In this document: positions 8,082 through 17,027 of the stretch, in pieces
Position numbering within the stretch: the first letter of the stretch is position 1
How the letters are laid out: each line of letters begins with the position of its first letter
Assembly (NCBI GenBank): GCA_900542015.1
Contig: UQLY01000005.1
Span: 149,146-213,145 of the forward strand
From: an uncultured Lachnospiraceae bacterium
GTDB lineage: Bacteria > Bacillota > Clostridia > Lachnospirales > Lachnospiraceae
DNA: 64,000 bases
Direction of reading: 5' to 3'
Notes under the pieces: generated by a model
What the model was told of the DNA's origin: nothing
Database searches by the model: none
What the model saw: the letters and a program-made list of their open reading frames with translations, nothing else
Made by a program: the position numbers and the translations under genes

Positions 8082-9014
8082 GTGATTTACGATAATGTGC
8101 TTGATTGTATGGGCAGTACGCCGGTTATCCGTTTAAACAGGATGGGATCGGAAGATTCGGCGGAGGTACTGGTAAAGTTTGAAGGTTTGAACGTGGGCGG
8201 TTCTATCAAAACCAGAACGGCTTATTATATGATTAAACAGGCGGAAAAGGAAGGCAGGATACATAAGGATACGATTATCGTGGAGCCCACCAGCGGCAAT
8301 CAGGGAATCGGACTTGCGCTTGTGGGTGCGGTAAAAGGGTATCGGACGATTATCATTATGCCGGATTCCGTCAGCGAGGAACGCCGGAAGCTGGTCAGAC
8401 ATTACGGCGCGGAGGTTATCGTGGTGCATGATGCGGGCAATATAGGAGACGCCATCGAAGAATGCACGCAGATCGCGCAGAAAATGGCGGCGGAAGACCC
8501 TAACGTCTATGTGCCCCAGCAGTTTGAGAATCCGGCAAATCCCATGGTGCATAAACGCCATACCGCCCTGGAGATCATGGAACAGGTAGCGGGTCCCATC
8601 GACGGCTTTTGTTCCGGCATCGGAACCGGAGGAACTTTAAGCGGCATCGGCGAAGTGTTAAAGGCGCACAATCCCGAGATTACCATATGGGCGGTGGAGC
8701 CGGAGAACGCGGCTATTCTGGCGGGCGGAACCGTCGGCACCCACTTGCAGATGGGGATTGGGGACGGACTGATCCCTAAAAACCTCAACCAAAATATCTA
8801 TGAGGATATTTATGTGGTAAGCGACGAGGAGGCGATCCAAACGGCGCGGGACCTGGCGAGAAAAGAAGGGCTGATGTGCGGCATATCCAGCGGGACCAAC
8901 GTGGCGGCGGCGCTTGCCATGGCGAAAAAGCTGGGAAAGGGCAAAACTGTAGTGACAGTGCTGCCCGATACCGCAGAAAGATATTTTTCTACTCCGTTGT
9001 TTGAAGGGGAGTAG
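8082..9014 (+). CDS. cysK: cysteine synthase family PLP enzyme
   Basis: 310 residues of the fold-type II PLP family. The Schiff-base lysine is K43 in GGSIKTRTA, the substrate loop is S71-GNQG, the phosphate cup is GTGGT near 187-191, and a late GISSGTN motif is present. The family usually reads SGNTG and KDR at the first two sites; Thr to Gln and Asp to Thr are noteworthy. O-acetylserine sulfhydrylase (cysteine from O-acetylserine and sulfide) is the best guess, but another beta-replacement is possible. Starts with GTG, with AGAAGGA 7 bases upstream, 24 bases after ilvC, hence co-transcribed. Its 3' end overlaps the convergent LysR gene by 26 bases. Confidence 0.8.
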   Translation: MIYDNVLDCMGSTPVIRLNRMGSEDSAEVLVKFEGLNVGGSIKTRTAYYMIKQAEKEGRIHKDTIIVEPTSGNQGIGLALVGAVKGYRTIIIMPDSVSEERRKLVRHYGAEVIVVHDAGNIGDAIEECTQIAQKMAAEDPNVYVPQQFENPANPMVHKRHTALEIMEQVAGPIDGFCSGIGTGGTLSGIGEVLKAHNPEITIWAVEPENAAILAGGTVGTHLQMGIGDGLIPKNLNQNIYEDIYVVSDEEAIQTARDLARKEGLMCGISSGTNVAAALAMAKKLGKGKTVVTVLPDTAERYFSTPLFEGE

Positions 9015-9906
9015 AGGGAGTTTTAATGAAATCGACAAATTTTTTCATGGCGTCCGACATGGGAAGGTCTTCCCGATAGGCGAAGCCAATGGTACGTTTG
9101 GGAATGGTACGTTTGAAGGTTAATTCTTTAAATGTACCATTTTTTATGTCGTTTACCACAAAATCCCGGATGACGCAGGCGATGCCCAGATCAATTTTCG
9201 CAAGCTCTATCAGCAGATCCATCGTGTTGATTTCGAGAATATTGTTCATTGTGATCTGATGGGCGGCAAGATAATTGTCCACATATTTTCGGGAAATATT
9301 TTCTTTGTTCAGCATCATAAAGTTAGCACTTGCTAACAAAGAAGTCTTGTTCCCGCCTTCCCGGATACGAAGGTTTTTTAAATAGGTGTCCGTGGCGACA
9401 AAGGTATCCTGGATTTCCCGGATCGGTTCGTAATGAAGGGTATCCACATTTGCCGGAATCCCTACCAGACCGATTTCTGTCACGCCGTTTTCAATATCCC
9501 GGATGGTTTCCATGGAAGGGTGGCAGGTAATGGATATGGTAATATGGGGATTTTCCCGGATAAATTCTTTCAGGTAGGGAAGCAGGACATATTTACAGAG
9601 CGTGATGCTGACGCCGATGGACAGATGGGAAATCCCGAGCCTTGAAATCTTGCGAAGCTGTTCCTCGCCGCTGTTGATGGAAGCGAAGGCGTTGCGTACC
9701 TGTTCATAGAGAATCCGTCCTTCCTCGGTCAGGGTAACGCCCCGGGAACTGCGGATAAACAGGGTGGTTTCCAGATTGTTTTCCAGTTTGGAAATCGCCT
9801 TGCTGATGGCAGGCTGGCTGATATACAGCTCCTTTGCGGCAAGGGAAATGTTTTTGTTTTTGGCAACCGTATAAAAAATGTGATACAGGTTCAGATTGTT
9901 TTCCAT
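8989..9906 (-). CDS. LysR-family transcriptional regulator
   Basis: 305 residues: winged helix-turn-helix at about 4-62 (AAKELYISQPAISKAISKLE) and a periplasmic-binding-like effector domain from about 90 on. It is divergent from leuC, the classic arrangement in which the regulator acts on the shared intergenic region and itself. By context it probably senses a branched-chain intermediate and controls leuCD, perhaps also the ilv genes; that is inference. The 3' end overlaps the cysteine synthase-like gene on the other strand. Start ATG is preceded by GGAGGCG on the minus strand. Confidence 0.88.
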   Translation of the reverse strand: MENNLNLYHIFYTVAKNKNISLAAKELYISQPAISKAISKLENNLETTLFIRSSRGVTLTEEGRILYEQVRNAFASINSGEEQLRKISRLGISHLSIGVSITLCKYVLLPYLKEFIRENPHITISITCHPSMETIRDIENGVTEIGLVGIPANVDTLHYEPIREIQDTFVATDTYLKNLRIREGGNKTSLLASANFMMLNKENISRKYVDNYLAAHQITMNNILEINTMDLLIELAKIDLGIACVIRDFVVNDIKNGTFKELTFKRTIPKRTIGFAYREDLPMSDAMKKFVDFIKTPSTPLQTTE

Positions 9907-10099
9907 CGTTTTCGCCTCCGATTATATCCGTATAAGATATTGATTAAAAAATTGATTATGAATTGACTATGCTGTCAACTAAAAAGTCAACTGAAATATG
10001 AGTTTATCATAGCATAACTTTAAATTATAGTAAACATAAATAATATGTATTTTAATTATGCTTTGCTTTGTGGTAGTATACTGATAGAAAAATATTATC
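9907..10099. promoter_or_regulatory. LysR/leuC divergent regulatory region
   Basis: AT-rich. The leuC -10 is TATACT (10077-10082), with no good -35, as expected for an activated promoter. Upstream lie two GTCAACT direct repeats (9974-9980 and 9986-9992) and the inverted pair AGCATAA (10011-10017) / TTATGCT (10056-10062). These are candidate LysR contacts; the true site cannot be fixed from one sequence. Confidence 0.5.
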
Positions 10100-10117
10100 A
10101 TGAAGGAGGACCATGGA

Positions 10118-11380
10118 ATGGGAATGACAATGACACAAAAGATCCTTGCCGCACATGCCGGGCTTGATCATGTGGAAGCGGGTCAGCTGATCGAGGCGGA
10201 TTTGGATCTGGTTCTGGGAAACGATATTACCAGCCCCGTTGCGATTAAGGAAATGGAAAAAATGAAGGTGGACGGGGTCTTTGATAAGGATAAAATCGCG
10301 CTGGTTCCCGATCATTTCGTACCGAACAAAGATATTAAATCGGCGCAGCATTGCAAATGCGTCAGAGAGTTTGCTTATAAAAATCAGATTACCAACTATT
10401 TTGAAGTAGGACAGATGGGCATCGAACATGCTCTTTTGCCGGAAAAAGGACTGACGGTTGCGGGAGAGGTCATTATCGGAGCCGATTCCCATACTTGTAC
10501 TTACGGCGCGTTGGGCGCGTTTTCCACCGGCGTCGGCAGTACCGATATGGCTGCGGGCATGGCGACCGGCAAAGCATGGTTCAAGGTGCCAGGCGCCATT
10601 AAATTCAACCTGGTGGGAGAACTGCCCCAGTGGGTCAGCGGAAAAGACCTGATTTTACATATTATCGGCATGATCGGCGTGGACGGCGCTCTTTACAAAT
10701 CTATGGAATTTGTGGGAGAGGGCGTGAAAAGCCTTTCCATGGACGACAGATTTACGGTGGCGAATATGGCGATTGAAGCGGGCGGAAAGAACGGTATTTT
10801 CCCGGTAGACGATCTTGCCATCGCCTATATGAAGGAGCATTCCGACAAACCGTATACCGTTTATGAAGCGGATGAAGACGCTGTTTATGATGAGGAATAT
10901 ACCATTGATCTTAATAGCCTGAGACCGACGATCGCTTTCCCGCATCTGCCGGAAAACACCAAAACCATCGACGAGATTACCGAGGATATCAAAATCGACC
11001 AGGTTGTCATCGGTTCCTGCACCAACGGACGGATCGAAGATTTAAGATGCGCCGCAAAGGTATTGGAGGGCAGACATGTGGCGGAAGGCATGAGATGTAT
11101 CATTATTCCCGCGACCCAGGCGATTTATTTACAGGCGATGGAAGAGGGCTTGTTAAAAATCTTTATCGAAGCGGGCGCAGTGGTATCCACGCCAAGCTGC
11201 GGTCCCTGCCTCGGCGGATATATGGGTATTCTGGCGGAGGGAGAACGCTGCGTCTCCACGACAAACCGCAACTTTGTAGGTCGTATGGGACATGTGGATT
11301 CCGAGATTTATCTGGCGAGCCCGGCGGTAGCCGCGGCAAGCGCTGTAGCGGGCAAGATTTCCTGCCCGTGCAGATTATAG
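10118..11380 (+). CDS. leuC: 3-isopropylmalate dehydratase large subunit
   Basis: 420 residues, aconitase superfamily, HacA/LeuC archaeal-bacterial type. The [4Fe-4S] ligands are C301 (GSCTNGR), C361 and C364 (SCGPCLGG). With LeuD it isomerises 2-isopropylmalate to 3-isopropylmalate. A start at ATG 10100 would place the AAGGAGG at 10103-10109 inside the gene, so ATG 10118, 8 bases after it, is chosen. leuD follows after 12 bases. Confidence 0.92.
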   Translation: MGMTMTQKILAAHAGLDHVEAGQLIEADLDLVLGNDITSPVAIKEMEKMKVDGVFDKDKIALVPDHFVPNKDIKSAQHCKCVREFAYKNQITNYFEVGQMGIEHALLPEKGLTVAGEVIIGADSHTCTYGALGAFSTGVGSTDMAAGMATGKAWFKVPGAIKFNLVGELPQWVSGKDLILHIIGMIGVDGALYKSMEFVGEGVKSLSMDDRFTVANMAIEAGGKNGIFPVDDLAIAYMKEHSDKPYTVYEADEDAVYDEEYTIDLNSLRPTIAFPHLPENTKTIDEITEDIKIDQVVIGSCTNGRIEDLRCAAKVLEGRHVAEGMRCIIIPATQAIYLQAMEEGLLKIFIEAGAVVSTPSCGPCLGGYMGILAEGERCVSTTNRNFVGRMGHVDSEIYLASPAVAAASAVAGKISCPCRL

Positions 11381-11392
11381 GAGGATGGAAGA

Positions 11393-11881
11393 ATGGAAAA
11401 CGCAAAAGGTATTGTATTTAAATATGGAGACAATGTGGATACGGATGTAATTATTCCTGCGAGATACTTAAATTCCTCCGATCCGGCAGAGCTTGCCACC
11501 CATTGTATGGAAGATATTGACCGGGAGTTTGTAAAGAAGGTAAACAAAGGCGATATTATTGTGGCGACCAAAAATTTCGGCTGCGGTTCTTCCAGAGAGC
11601 ACGCGCCCATTGCCATTAAGGCTTCCGGCATCAGTTGTGTGATCGCGGAGACCTTTGCCAGAATTTTTTACCGCAACGCCATCAATATCGGACTGCCGAT
11701 TATCGAGTGCCCCGAAGCGGCAAAGGCAATCGAGGCGGGAGACGAGGTGGAAGTGGATTTTGCTGCGGGAAAGATCTATGACCGGACCAAAGGCACCGAG
11801 TACCAGGGACAGGCGTTTCCGCATTTTATGCAAAAGATCATCGATGCGGAAGGGCTTGTCAATTATATCAACGCAAAATAA
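11393..11881 (+). CDS. leuD: 3-isopropylmalate dehydratase small subunit
   Basis: 162 residues, swivel domain of the aconitase superfamily, with the [10 protein letters not shown] substrate-binding motif at about residues 63-72 and [10 protein letters not shown] near the start. It forms the heterodimer with LeuC. AGGAGG lies 7 bases upstream of the ATG. The pair ends at the terminator at 11920; leuB is not adjacent. Confidence 0.93.
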   Translation: MENAKGIVFKYGDNVDTDVIIPARYLNSSDPAELATHCMEDIDREFVKKVNKGDIIVATKNFGCGSSREHAPIAIKASGISCVIAETFARIFYRNAINIGLPIIECPEAAKAIEAGDEVEVDFAAGKIYDRTKGTEYQGQAFPHFMQKIIDAEGLVNYINAK

Positions 11882-11919
11882 AATGTAAGACAGCCGGATA
11901 TTATAATAGATAAACGGTT

Positions 11920-11962
11920 AAAAAATCTTTCGGTGCAAATCCGTGCGCCGGAAGATTTTTTT
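11920..11962 (+). terminator. leuCD terminator
   Basis: AAAAAATCTTTCGG (11920-11933) pairs with CCGGAAGATTTTTT (11948-11961 region), ending in a run of seven T. Confidence 0.8.
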
Positions 11963-12025
11963 GTGGGAATCAAGTGGTCTCATGACCGGATCTGTGTTAA
12001 AATAAATCCGGACGGAGGGATACTT

Positions 12026-12519
12026 ATGAATGAGGAAACCAGAAAAAACCTTTTCAAAACAATGAAAAAACGGCGAAAAAGGCGTTGCGGGACCGTGCTC
12101 TGCGGATGCTTTTCGCTTTTTTATTTCCTGTTTTGCTGTTGAGAATCGCCATTGACGCCGACTGGCTTTTATGCGTTATGATAGGCTGTCTGCTGGTTCT
12201 TATGGTTTTAGTCAGCGGCTTAAGCAAAATGGTATTTGCCGTAACGACCCTTTCCCACGCAAACTATTTGAAAAAACATCCCATGGAATGTTTTCAGATC
12301 AGATCGCAGAGATTTTATCGTTCCGCTTTTTCTTTTTTTGAAATGGGACATTACCATATTAAGGATAAGGCGGAATTTGAACTGGACGGAAAGAAATATT
12401 CCGCCTATATGTATAATGCTCTGGTAATCGACGGAAACGGAATGCTGCTGGTATTCCGGGATACCCAAAAGAAAAATGTCGTATTTGCATTTCCCATGGT
12501 TTATGCGGGCGCGGCGTAG
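12026..12519 (+). CDS. two-TM membrane protein split by a -1 frameshift
   Basis: A clear start exists at ATG 12026 (GGAGGGA 5 bases upstream), but that frame stops at 12142. A second frame runs to 12519 and encodes two hydrophobic helices then a soluble domain (KKHPMECFQIRSQRF, later DGKKYSAYMYNALVIDGNG); it has no credible start of its own, only TTG 12085 with a poor ribosome site. The two frames join by -1 slippage at 12043-12049, an A AAA AAC heptamer in the right phase, giving about 164 residues. This is either programmed frameshifting, a real mutation, or a miscounted A run in the sequence. The family is not recognised. Confidence 0.6.
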
Positions 12520-12561
12520 GCGGATTTCATAATGTTTTACAAAAAAAGGAGACGGTAAGAG

Positions 12562-13365
12562 ATGGATATCGACAATTTTTTTCATACGCTGGACGACATG
12601 TTTACCCGGGCAAAGACCCCGGAGGAAATCGACGGCTATTTATGCGATAGTCTCTCAAAAGCCAATGAGGAGAAGGACTACGGCGCTTATGTTTCCATCG
12701 GAAACGAAATGATCGGCTTTTACCGCAGCGTTTCCCAATATGAAAAATGCTTTCGGATTTCGGAAGATATTTTGATGCTGATGGAGGAATTGCAGTTAGA
12801 CGGCACCGAGCATTTTGCAACCACGCTGTTAAATGTAGCGACCGGGTACCGCGCGGCGGGGCGGCTGGAGGAAAGCCTTTCCTACTATACGAGGGCACTG
12901 CAGATTTATGAACAGATTTTGCCGGCGGGAGACTACCGCTTTGCGGGACTTTATAATAATATCAGTCTTTTGCTGGAACAGTTAAATGAAAATGAAAAAG
13001 CGGTTATCTTTCTGGAAAGCGCTTTAAAAATTATCGACAGGATTCCCGAAGCGGCGTCGGAACAGGCGTCCACCAGGACTAATCTGGCGCTGGTAAAAAT
13101 GAAACTCGGCAGGACGGACGAGGCGAAGGAACTGCTTTCGGATGCGATCCGCCGCTATGAGGCTCTGAAAGGGGAAAGCACCGACGCCCACTATTCGGCG
13201 GCTTTGGCGGGAATTGCGGAGCTGTATTACCGGGAAGGCGATTACAGACAGGCGCTCTCTTATTATCAAAAAGCGGCAAATGAAGTAAAACTGCACTTTG
13301 GCGAGAATGAAAGCTACAGTTTGCTTTTGCAGAACGCGGCGCTTGTCAGAGAGCATTTATCATGA
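12562..13365 (+). CDS. tetratricopeptide repeat protein
   Basis: 267 residues made of helical pairs. TPR-type units are visible near 83-116 (TTLLNVATGYRAAGRLEESL), 123-156 (AGLYNNISLLLEQLNENEKA), 165-198 (TRTNLALVKMKLGRTDEAKE) and 209-242 (AALAGIAELYYREGDYRQAL). No signal peptide or membrane segment, so a cytoplasmic scaffold. AAAGGAGACGG precedes the ATG. It is followed 10 bases later by a DUF4037 protein, with which it very likely works. Confidence 0.85.
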   Translation: MDIDNFFHTLDDMFTRAKTPEEIDGYLCDSLSKANEEKDYGAYVSIGNEMIGFYRSVSQYEKCFRISEDILMLMEELQLDGTEHFATTLLNVATGYRAAGRLEESLSYYTRALQIYEQILPAGDYRFAGLYNNISLLLEQLNENEKAVIFLESALKIIDRIPEAASEQASTRTNLALVKMKLGRTDEAKELLSDAIRRYEALKGESTDAHYSAALAGIAELYYREGDYRQALSYYQKAANEVKLHFGENESYSLLLQNAALVREHLS

Positions 13366-13375
13366 GGCGGCAGGT

Positions 13376-14329
13376 ATGAAAGGATTGGAATTAGCAAGGC
13401 TGTATTATCAGGAATACGAAGCGGACGTCAGGGAAATTTTGGGAAAAGATTTTGAACGGGTTTCCATAGGGCTGTGCGGGCAGGGATCGGAGTGTTTCGG
13501 CTTTGATGACGAGATATCGAAGGACCACGACTTCGGACCGGGTTTTTGCATTTTTGCGGACGACGGCATATTTGACCGGTACGACGGAAGGCTGAAACGG
13601 TTTTATGAAGGTCTTCCCCGGGAATTTATGGGGATCAAAAGGATTATTTCCTCCCACGGACAGGGACGCGTCGGCGTAGTCAGGACTAAGGACTTTTATT
13701 TTGCCAATCTGGGCATTGACCATATTCCCGAAACGCCGTTTCAATGGTACCAGCTTTCGGAGGAACGCCTTGCCATGGTCACAAACGGAGAAGTGTTTCA
13801 CCGGGGAAACGATGAGTTTATAAAGATCCGGGAAGCGTTGTCAAAAGGCTACCCGCAGGAAGTGATGTTAAAGAAGCTCGCCTCCCGGTTTGCCGTTATG
13901 GCGCAGGCGGGGCAGTATAATTATAACCGCTGCCTTGACAGAAAGGATGAGGTCGCCGCTTATTTTGCGCTGGGGCTTTTTATGAAAAACGCGATCTCCG
14001 CCATTTACCTTTTGAACGGACGTTACATGCCGTTTTACAAATGGGCGTATTACGGCATGAAGGATTTGCGGATTCTGAAAGAATTGCAGCCCTTACTGAC
14101 GGCGCTTGCCGCTTCGCGCCGGGGCGTTGCCTATGTGGATGCGGGCGCGCAGGAGGAAAAGGCGTATGACGCCCGGGTGTTAATTGAGGCGGTTTGCGGA
14201 GAAATCCAAAAGGAATGTGTGCGGCAGGGGATTCTGGATCAACCGGTGGATTTTTTGGACGACGCGGTGGCAGTCCTGCAGGAAAAACTGACCGACAACA
14301 CGCTGCGAATGCTTCCGGTGGAAATGTGA
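13376..14329 (+). CDS. DUF4037 protein, nucleotidyltransferase-like
   Basis: 317 residues. The N-terminal third has a nucleotidyltransferase-like signature: G35-Q-G-S38 followed by acidic D44, D45 and D50-x-D52 (SKDHDFG), the pattern of a polymerase-beta-type metal site. The rest is alpha-helical (DUF4037). Substrate unknown; transfer of a nucleotide to a protein or small molecule is a family-level guess. ATG 13376, with GAGGCGGCAGG just upstream, is chosen over an in-frame GTG at 13298 inside the TPR gene. Coupled to the TPR protein. Confidence 0.78.
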   Translation: MKGLELARLYYQEYEADVREILGKDFERVSIGLCGQGSECFGFDDEISKDHDFGPGFCIFADDGIFDRYDGRLKRFYEGLPREFMGIKRIISSHGQGRVGVVRTKDFYFANLGIDHIPETPFQWYQLSEERLAMVTNGEVFHRGNDEFIKIREALSKGYPQEVMLKKLASRFAVMAQAGQYNYNRCLDRKDEVAAYFALGLFMKNAISAIYLLNGRYMPFYKWAYYGMKDLRILKELQPLLTALAASRRGVAYVDAGAQEEKAYDARVLIEAVCGEIQKECVRQGILDQPVDFLDDAVAVLQEKLTDNTLRMLPVEM

Positions 14330-14339
14330 CGGATACCGC

Positions 14340-14368
14340 TTGAAACATATGTTCGATTGTGCTAGAAT
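14340..14368 (+). promoter_or_regulatory. promoter for the NusG-II/Gx transporter unit
   Basis: TTGAAA (14340-14345) and TAGAAT (14363-14368) with 17-base spacing directly after the DUF4037 stop. It argues against TTG 14340 as a translation start. Confidence 0.5.
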
Positions 14369-14369
14369 A

Positions 14370-14753
14370 ATGGAAGAGATGGGACGAAAGAAGCAGAGAC
14401 TTAGAAGTATAATCATTTTAATAGCCGTTGCAGCTTTGACGCTTGGCATGATTGCGGTCAGCCGGTTGCAGGGAAACGGCGCCGAAGCCGTCGTTACCGT
14501 AGACGGAAAGGCGTATGCCACGCTGTCTCTTAATGAGGATACTGCGCTTACGGTAGAGGACGGAGCGGGCGGTTACAACCGGATTGAGGTAAAAGACGGA
14601 ACGGTTTTTGTGTCGGAAGCGGACTGTGCGAATCGGGTCTGCGTCAATACCGCGGCGATTTCCCGGAACGGACAGGTAATCGCCTGTATTCCGCACGGAC
14701 TGGTAATTACCGTAACCGATGCAGGCGGGGAGGTGGATGCGGTTGCGTACTGA
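14370..14753 (+). CDS. NusG domain II-containing protein
   Basis: About 127 residues: a basic start, one membrane helix (about 16-35) and an extracellular NusG domain II, recognised by the paired-cysteine stretch DCANRVCVNTAAISRNGQ and CIPHGLVI. In Clostridia this small protein habitually precedes a Gx transporter and is often near electron-transfer or flavin-handling genes; its biochemical role is unknown. The start is uncertain: ATG 14370 or 14379 both fall at or just after the predicted transcription start, and TTG 14340 overlaps a -35 element. The 3' end overlaps the next gene. Confidence 0.8.
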   Translation: MEEMGRKKQRLRSIIILIAVAALTLGMIAVSRLQGNGAEAVVTVDGKAYATLSLNEDTALTVEDGAGGYNRIEVKDGTVFVSEADCANRVCVNTAAISRNGQVIACIPHGLVITVTDAGGEVDAVAY

Positions 14754-15228
14754 CAGACTGGCGAAGATGGGACTGCTGCTTGCCCTGGGCATGATTTTAT
14801 CCTATGTGGAATTTTTATTTCCGATCGCGCCGTCGATGCCCGGCGTCAAGATCGGATTGGCGAATATGCCGGTGGTAATGCTGATTTATACTTATGGCGC
14901 TTACTATGGGTGCTTTTATCAGGCGGTACGGCTTTTGCTGACGGCGCTGTTGTTTGGCAATGTATTCAGCTTTGTTTATTCCCTTGCGGGAGCCGCCCTC
15001 AGTATGGCGGTTATGCTGATTATGAAGCGGACGAAATGGCTGGATATACCGGGAGTCAGTATGCTCGGCGGTATTTTTCATAATGTGGGGCAGCTGATTG
15101 TGGCGTATTTTTTTGTGCAAAACGGCGCCATCGGCTGGTATTTTCCCGTTCTGCTTCTGGCGGGAGCGGTAAGCGGCTACGCCATGGGCTTTATCAGCGA
15201 ATTGTTAATAAGACGGAGATTGTTATGA
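14737..15228 (+). CDS. Gx transporter family membrane protein (HepS component I-like)
   Basis: About 163 residues with five to six hydrophobic helices and the family start RLAKMGLLLALGMILSYVE plus PGVKIGLANMP. The family was once named heptaprenyl diphosphate synthase component I but resembles small ECF-type substrate-binding membrane proteins. Start is ambiguous: GGGGAGGTGG at 14727-14736 fits TTG 14743 best, ATG 14737 is very close to it, and ATG 14719 lies upstream. Overlap with the NusG-II gene and a 4-base ATGA overlap with ruvA indicate tight coupling. Confidence 0.82.
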   Translation: MRLRTDRLAKMGLLLALGMILSYVEFLFPIAPSMPGVKIGLANMPVVMLIYTYGAYYGCFYQAVRLLLTALLFGNVFSFVYSLAGAALSMAVMLIMKRTKWLDIPGVSMLGGIFHNVGQLIVAYFFVQNGAIGWYFPVLLLAGAVSGYAMGFISELLIRRRLL

Positions 15229-15827
15229 TTGCTTATTTGATTGGAACGGTCACGGAGGTTTCCGATGACAATATTGTTGTAGAAAATAACCGGATCGGCT
15301 TTAACGTCAGGGTTCCTAACGGGTACGGCTTTAAAACCGGATCGGAAGTGCAGGTATATACCTATACCTACGTGAAGGAAGACGCTTTCTGCCTTTACGG
15401 ATTTGATACCAAGGATCAGTTGGAGCTGTTTAAGAAGCTGATCACCGTAAACGGAATCGGTCCCAAGGGCGCGCTGGCGGTTTTATCCGTTATGAGCGCC
15501 GATGATTTGCGTTTTGCCATTTACAGTCAGGATGCTTCCGCCATCGCCAAAGCGCCGGGTATCGGCAAAAAGACGGCGGAAAGAGTTATTCTGGATTTGA
15601 AGGATAAAGTAAAATTAGACGAAATCAACGGACTTCCCGGACAGCTTTCCGGGACTTCGGAGTTTGCGGCGGGAGAGTTTGAAACGGCGAGAAAAGATGC
15701 GGTGGAGGCGCTGGCTGCGTTGGGGTACGGCGTCAGCGAAGCTGCAAAAGCGGTTTCTAAGGTAACGGTAACCGAGGATATGACGGCGGAAGAGATTTTA
15801 AAGAGCGCGCTGAAATTTTTGCTTTAA
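15225..15827 (+). CDS. ruvA: Holliday junction branch migration protein RuvA
   Basis: 200 residues: OB-fold domain I (1-65), helix-hairpin-helix domain II with NGIGPKGALAVLS (about 75-87) and APGIGKKTAERVILDLK (about 110-126), linker, and C-terminal domain III (AVEALAALGYGVSEAAKAV) that contacts RuvB. It recognises the four-way junction and recruits RuvB. Start overlaps the stop of the preceding gene. RuvC is absent in Firmicutes; RecU at 43.5 kb is the expected resolvase. Confidence 0.95.
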   Translation: MIAYLIGTVTEVSDDNIVVENNRIGFNVRVPNGYGFKTGSEVQVYTYTYVKEDAFCLYGFDTKDQLELFKKLITVNGIGPKGALAVLSVMSADDLRFAIYSQDASAIAKAPGIGKKTAERVILDLKDKVKLDEINGLPGQLSGTSEFAAGEFETARKDAVEALAALGYGVSEAAKAVSKVTVTEDMTAEEILKSALKFLL

Positions 15828-15839
15828 AAAGGATCGATC

Positions 15840-16838
15840 ATGGCACAGAGAATCATTGAGACCTCCGTAACGGAGGAAGACAAAAAAATAGAAGGCACCC
15901 TTCGCCCCCAGAAGATGGATGACTACATCGGTCAATCCAAAGCAAAAGAAACCTTAAAGGTTTACATCGAAGCGGCGAAAAGGCGCAACGATCCCTTGGA
16001 TCACGTTTTGTTTTACGGACCGCCCGGTTTGGGAAAAACGACCCTTGCCGGCGTCATTGCGAATGAAATGGGGACGCATATGAAGGTAACCAGCGGTCCG
16101 GCGATTGAAAAGCCGGGCGATATGGCGGCGATTTTAAACGGGCTTTCCGACGGGGACGTGCTGTTTGTGGATGAAATCCACCGGTTAAACCGTCAGGTGG
16201 AAGAGGTGCTGTATCCTGCAATGGAGGATTACTGCATCGATATTATGATCGGCAAGGGACCGACGGCAAAATCCATTCGCCTTGACCTTCCCAGATTTAC
16301 GCTGGTGGGAGCGACTACCAGAGCCGGACTTTTATCCGCGCCCCTGCGGGACCGCTTCGGCGTGATCAACAGGCTGGAGTTTTACAGCGTGGAGGAACTG
16401 GTGCAGATTATTATGCACTCGGCAAAAATCCTGCAGGTGGAGATCGAACCCGGAGGCGCGAAGGAAATGGCGCGGCGAAGCCGCGGCACGCCGAGAATTG
16501 CCAACCGGGTGTTAAAAAGGGTCCGGGACTTTGCACAGGTCCGTTTTGACGGAATTATTACCGAAGAGGTGGCGAATCAGGCGTTGGACCTGCTGGATGT
16601 GGATAAACTGGGGCTGGACCGTATCGACCGTAACCTGCTGATGACGATGATCGATAAATTCGGCGGCGGTCCGGTGGGACTGGATACACTCGCCGCCGCG
16701 ACGGGAGAAGATCCGGGAACCATCGAGGACGTCAACGAGCCCTATCTGATCAAAAACGGTCTGATCAACAGGACGCCGAGAGGGCGTGTCGTGACCCCCG
16801 CCGCCTACCTGCATTTCGGGCTTTCACAGCCGGAATAA
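15840..16838 (+). CDS. ruvB: Holliday junction DNA helicase RuvB
   Basis: 332 residues, AAA+ motor. Walker [10 protein letters not shown] at about 60-68, Walker [10 protein letters not shown] near 105-113, sensor [11 protein letters not shown], arginine-finger region APLRDRFG, and C-terminal winged helix ending [16 protein letters not shown]. It drives branch migration with RuvA. Starts 12 bases after ruvA. Confidence 0.96.
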   Translation: MAQRIIETSVTEEDKKIEGTLRPQKMDDYIGQSKAKETLKVYIEAAKRRNDPLDHVLFYGPPGLGKTTLAGVIANEMGTHMKVTSGPAIEKPGDMAAILNGLSDGDVLFVDEIHRLNRQVEEVLYPAMEDYCIDIMIGKGPTAKSIRLDLPRFTLVGATTRAGLLSAPLRDRFGVINRLEFYSVEELVQIIMHSAKILQVEIEPGGAKEMARRSRGTPRIANRVLKRVRDFAQVRFDGIITEEVANQALDLLDVDKLGLDRIDRNLLMTMIDKFGGGPVGLDTLAAATGEDPGTIEDVNEPYLIKNGLINRTPRGRVVTPAAYLHFGLSQPE

Positions 16839-16934
16839 CGCCGGAATGACAAAAGGATGTCCGCTTTGCCGGGCGCATAAGGACGGGAAAGGCAAGAAAA
16901 ACGGATAAAAACGCAACTTTTTCGCTGAAAACGG

Positions 16935-16962
16935 TTGTTTTCTCTTTTGGTTTTGTTATAAT
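16935..16962 (+). promoter_or_regulatory. promoter for zapA
   Basis: TTGTTT (16935-16940), 16-base spacing, perfect TATAAT (16957-16962), in the 190-base gap after ruvB. The rest of that gap shows no gene. Confidence 0.65.
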
Positions 16963-17027
16963 AGATATTGTATATGACCTACGATAAGCAAAGCACATCT
17001 TGTGCCGGTGTACAAGGGAGAGAGAGT

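Noticed and set aside
11933..12142. 69-codon ORF starting within the leuCD terminator
   Set aside because: Its first 31 codons lie in the terminator and promoter region; only the part from 12026 has a ribosome site and it is the start of the frameshifted gene.
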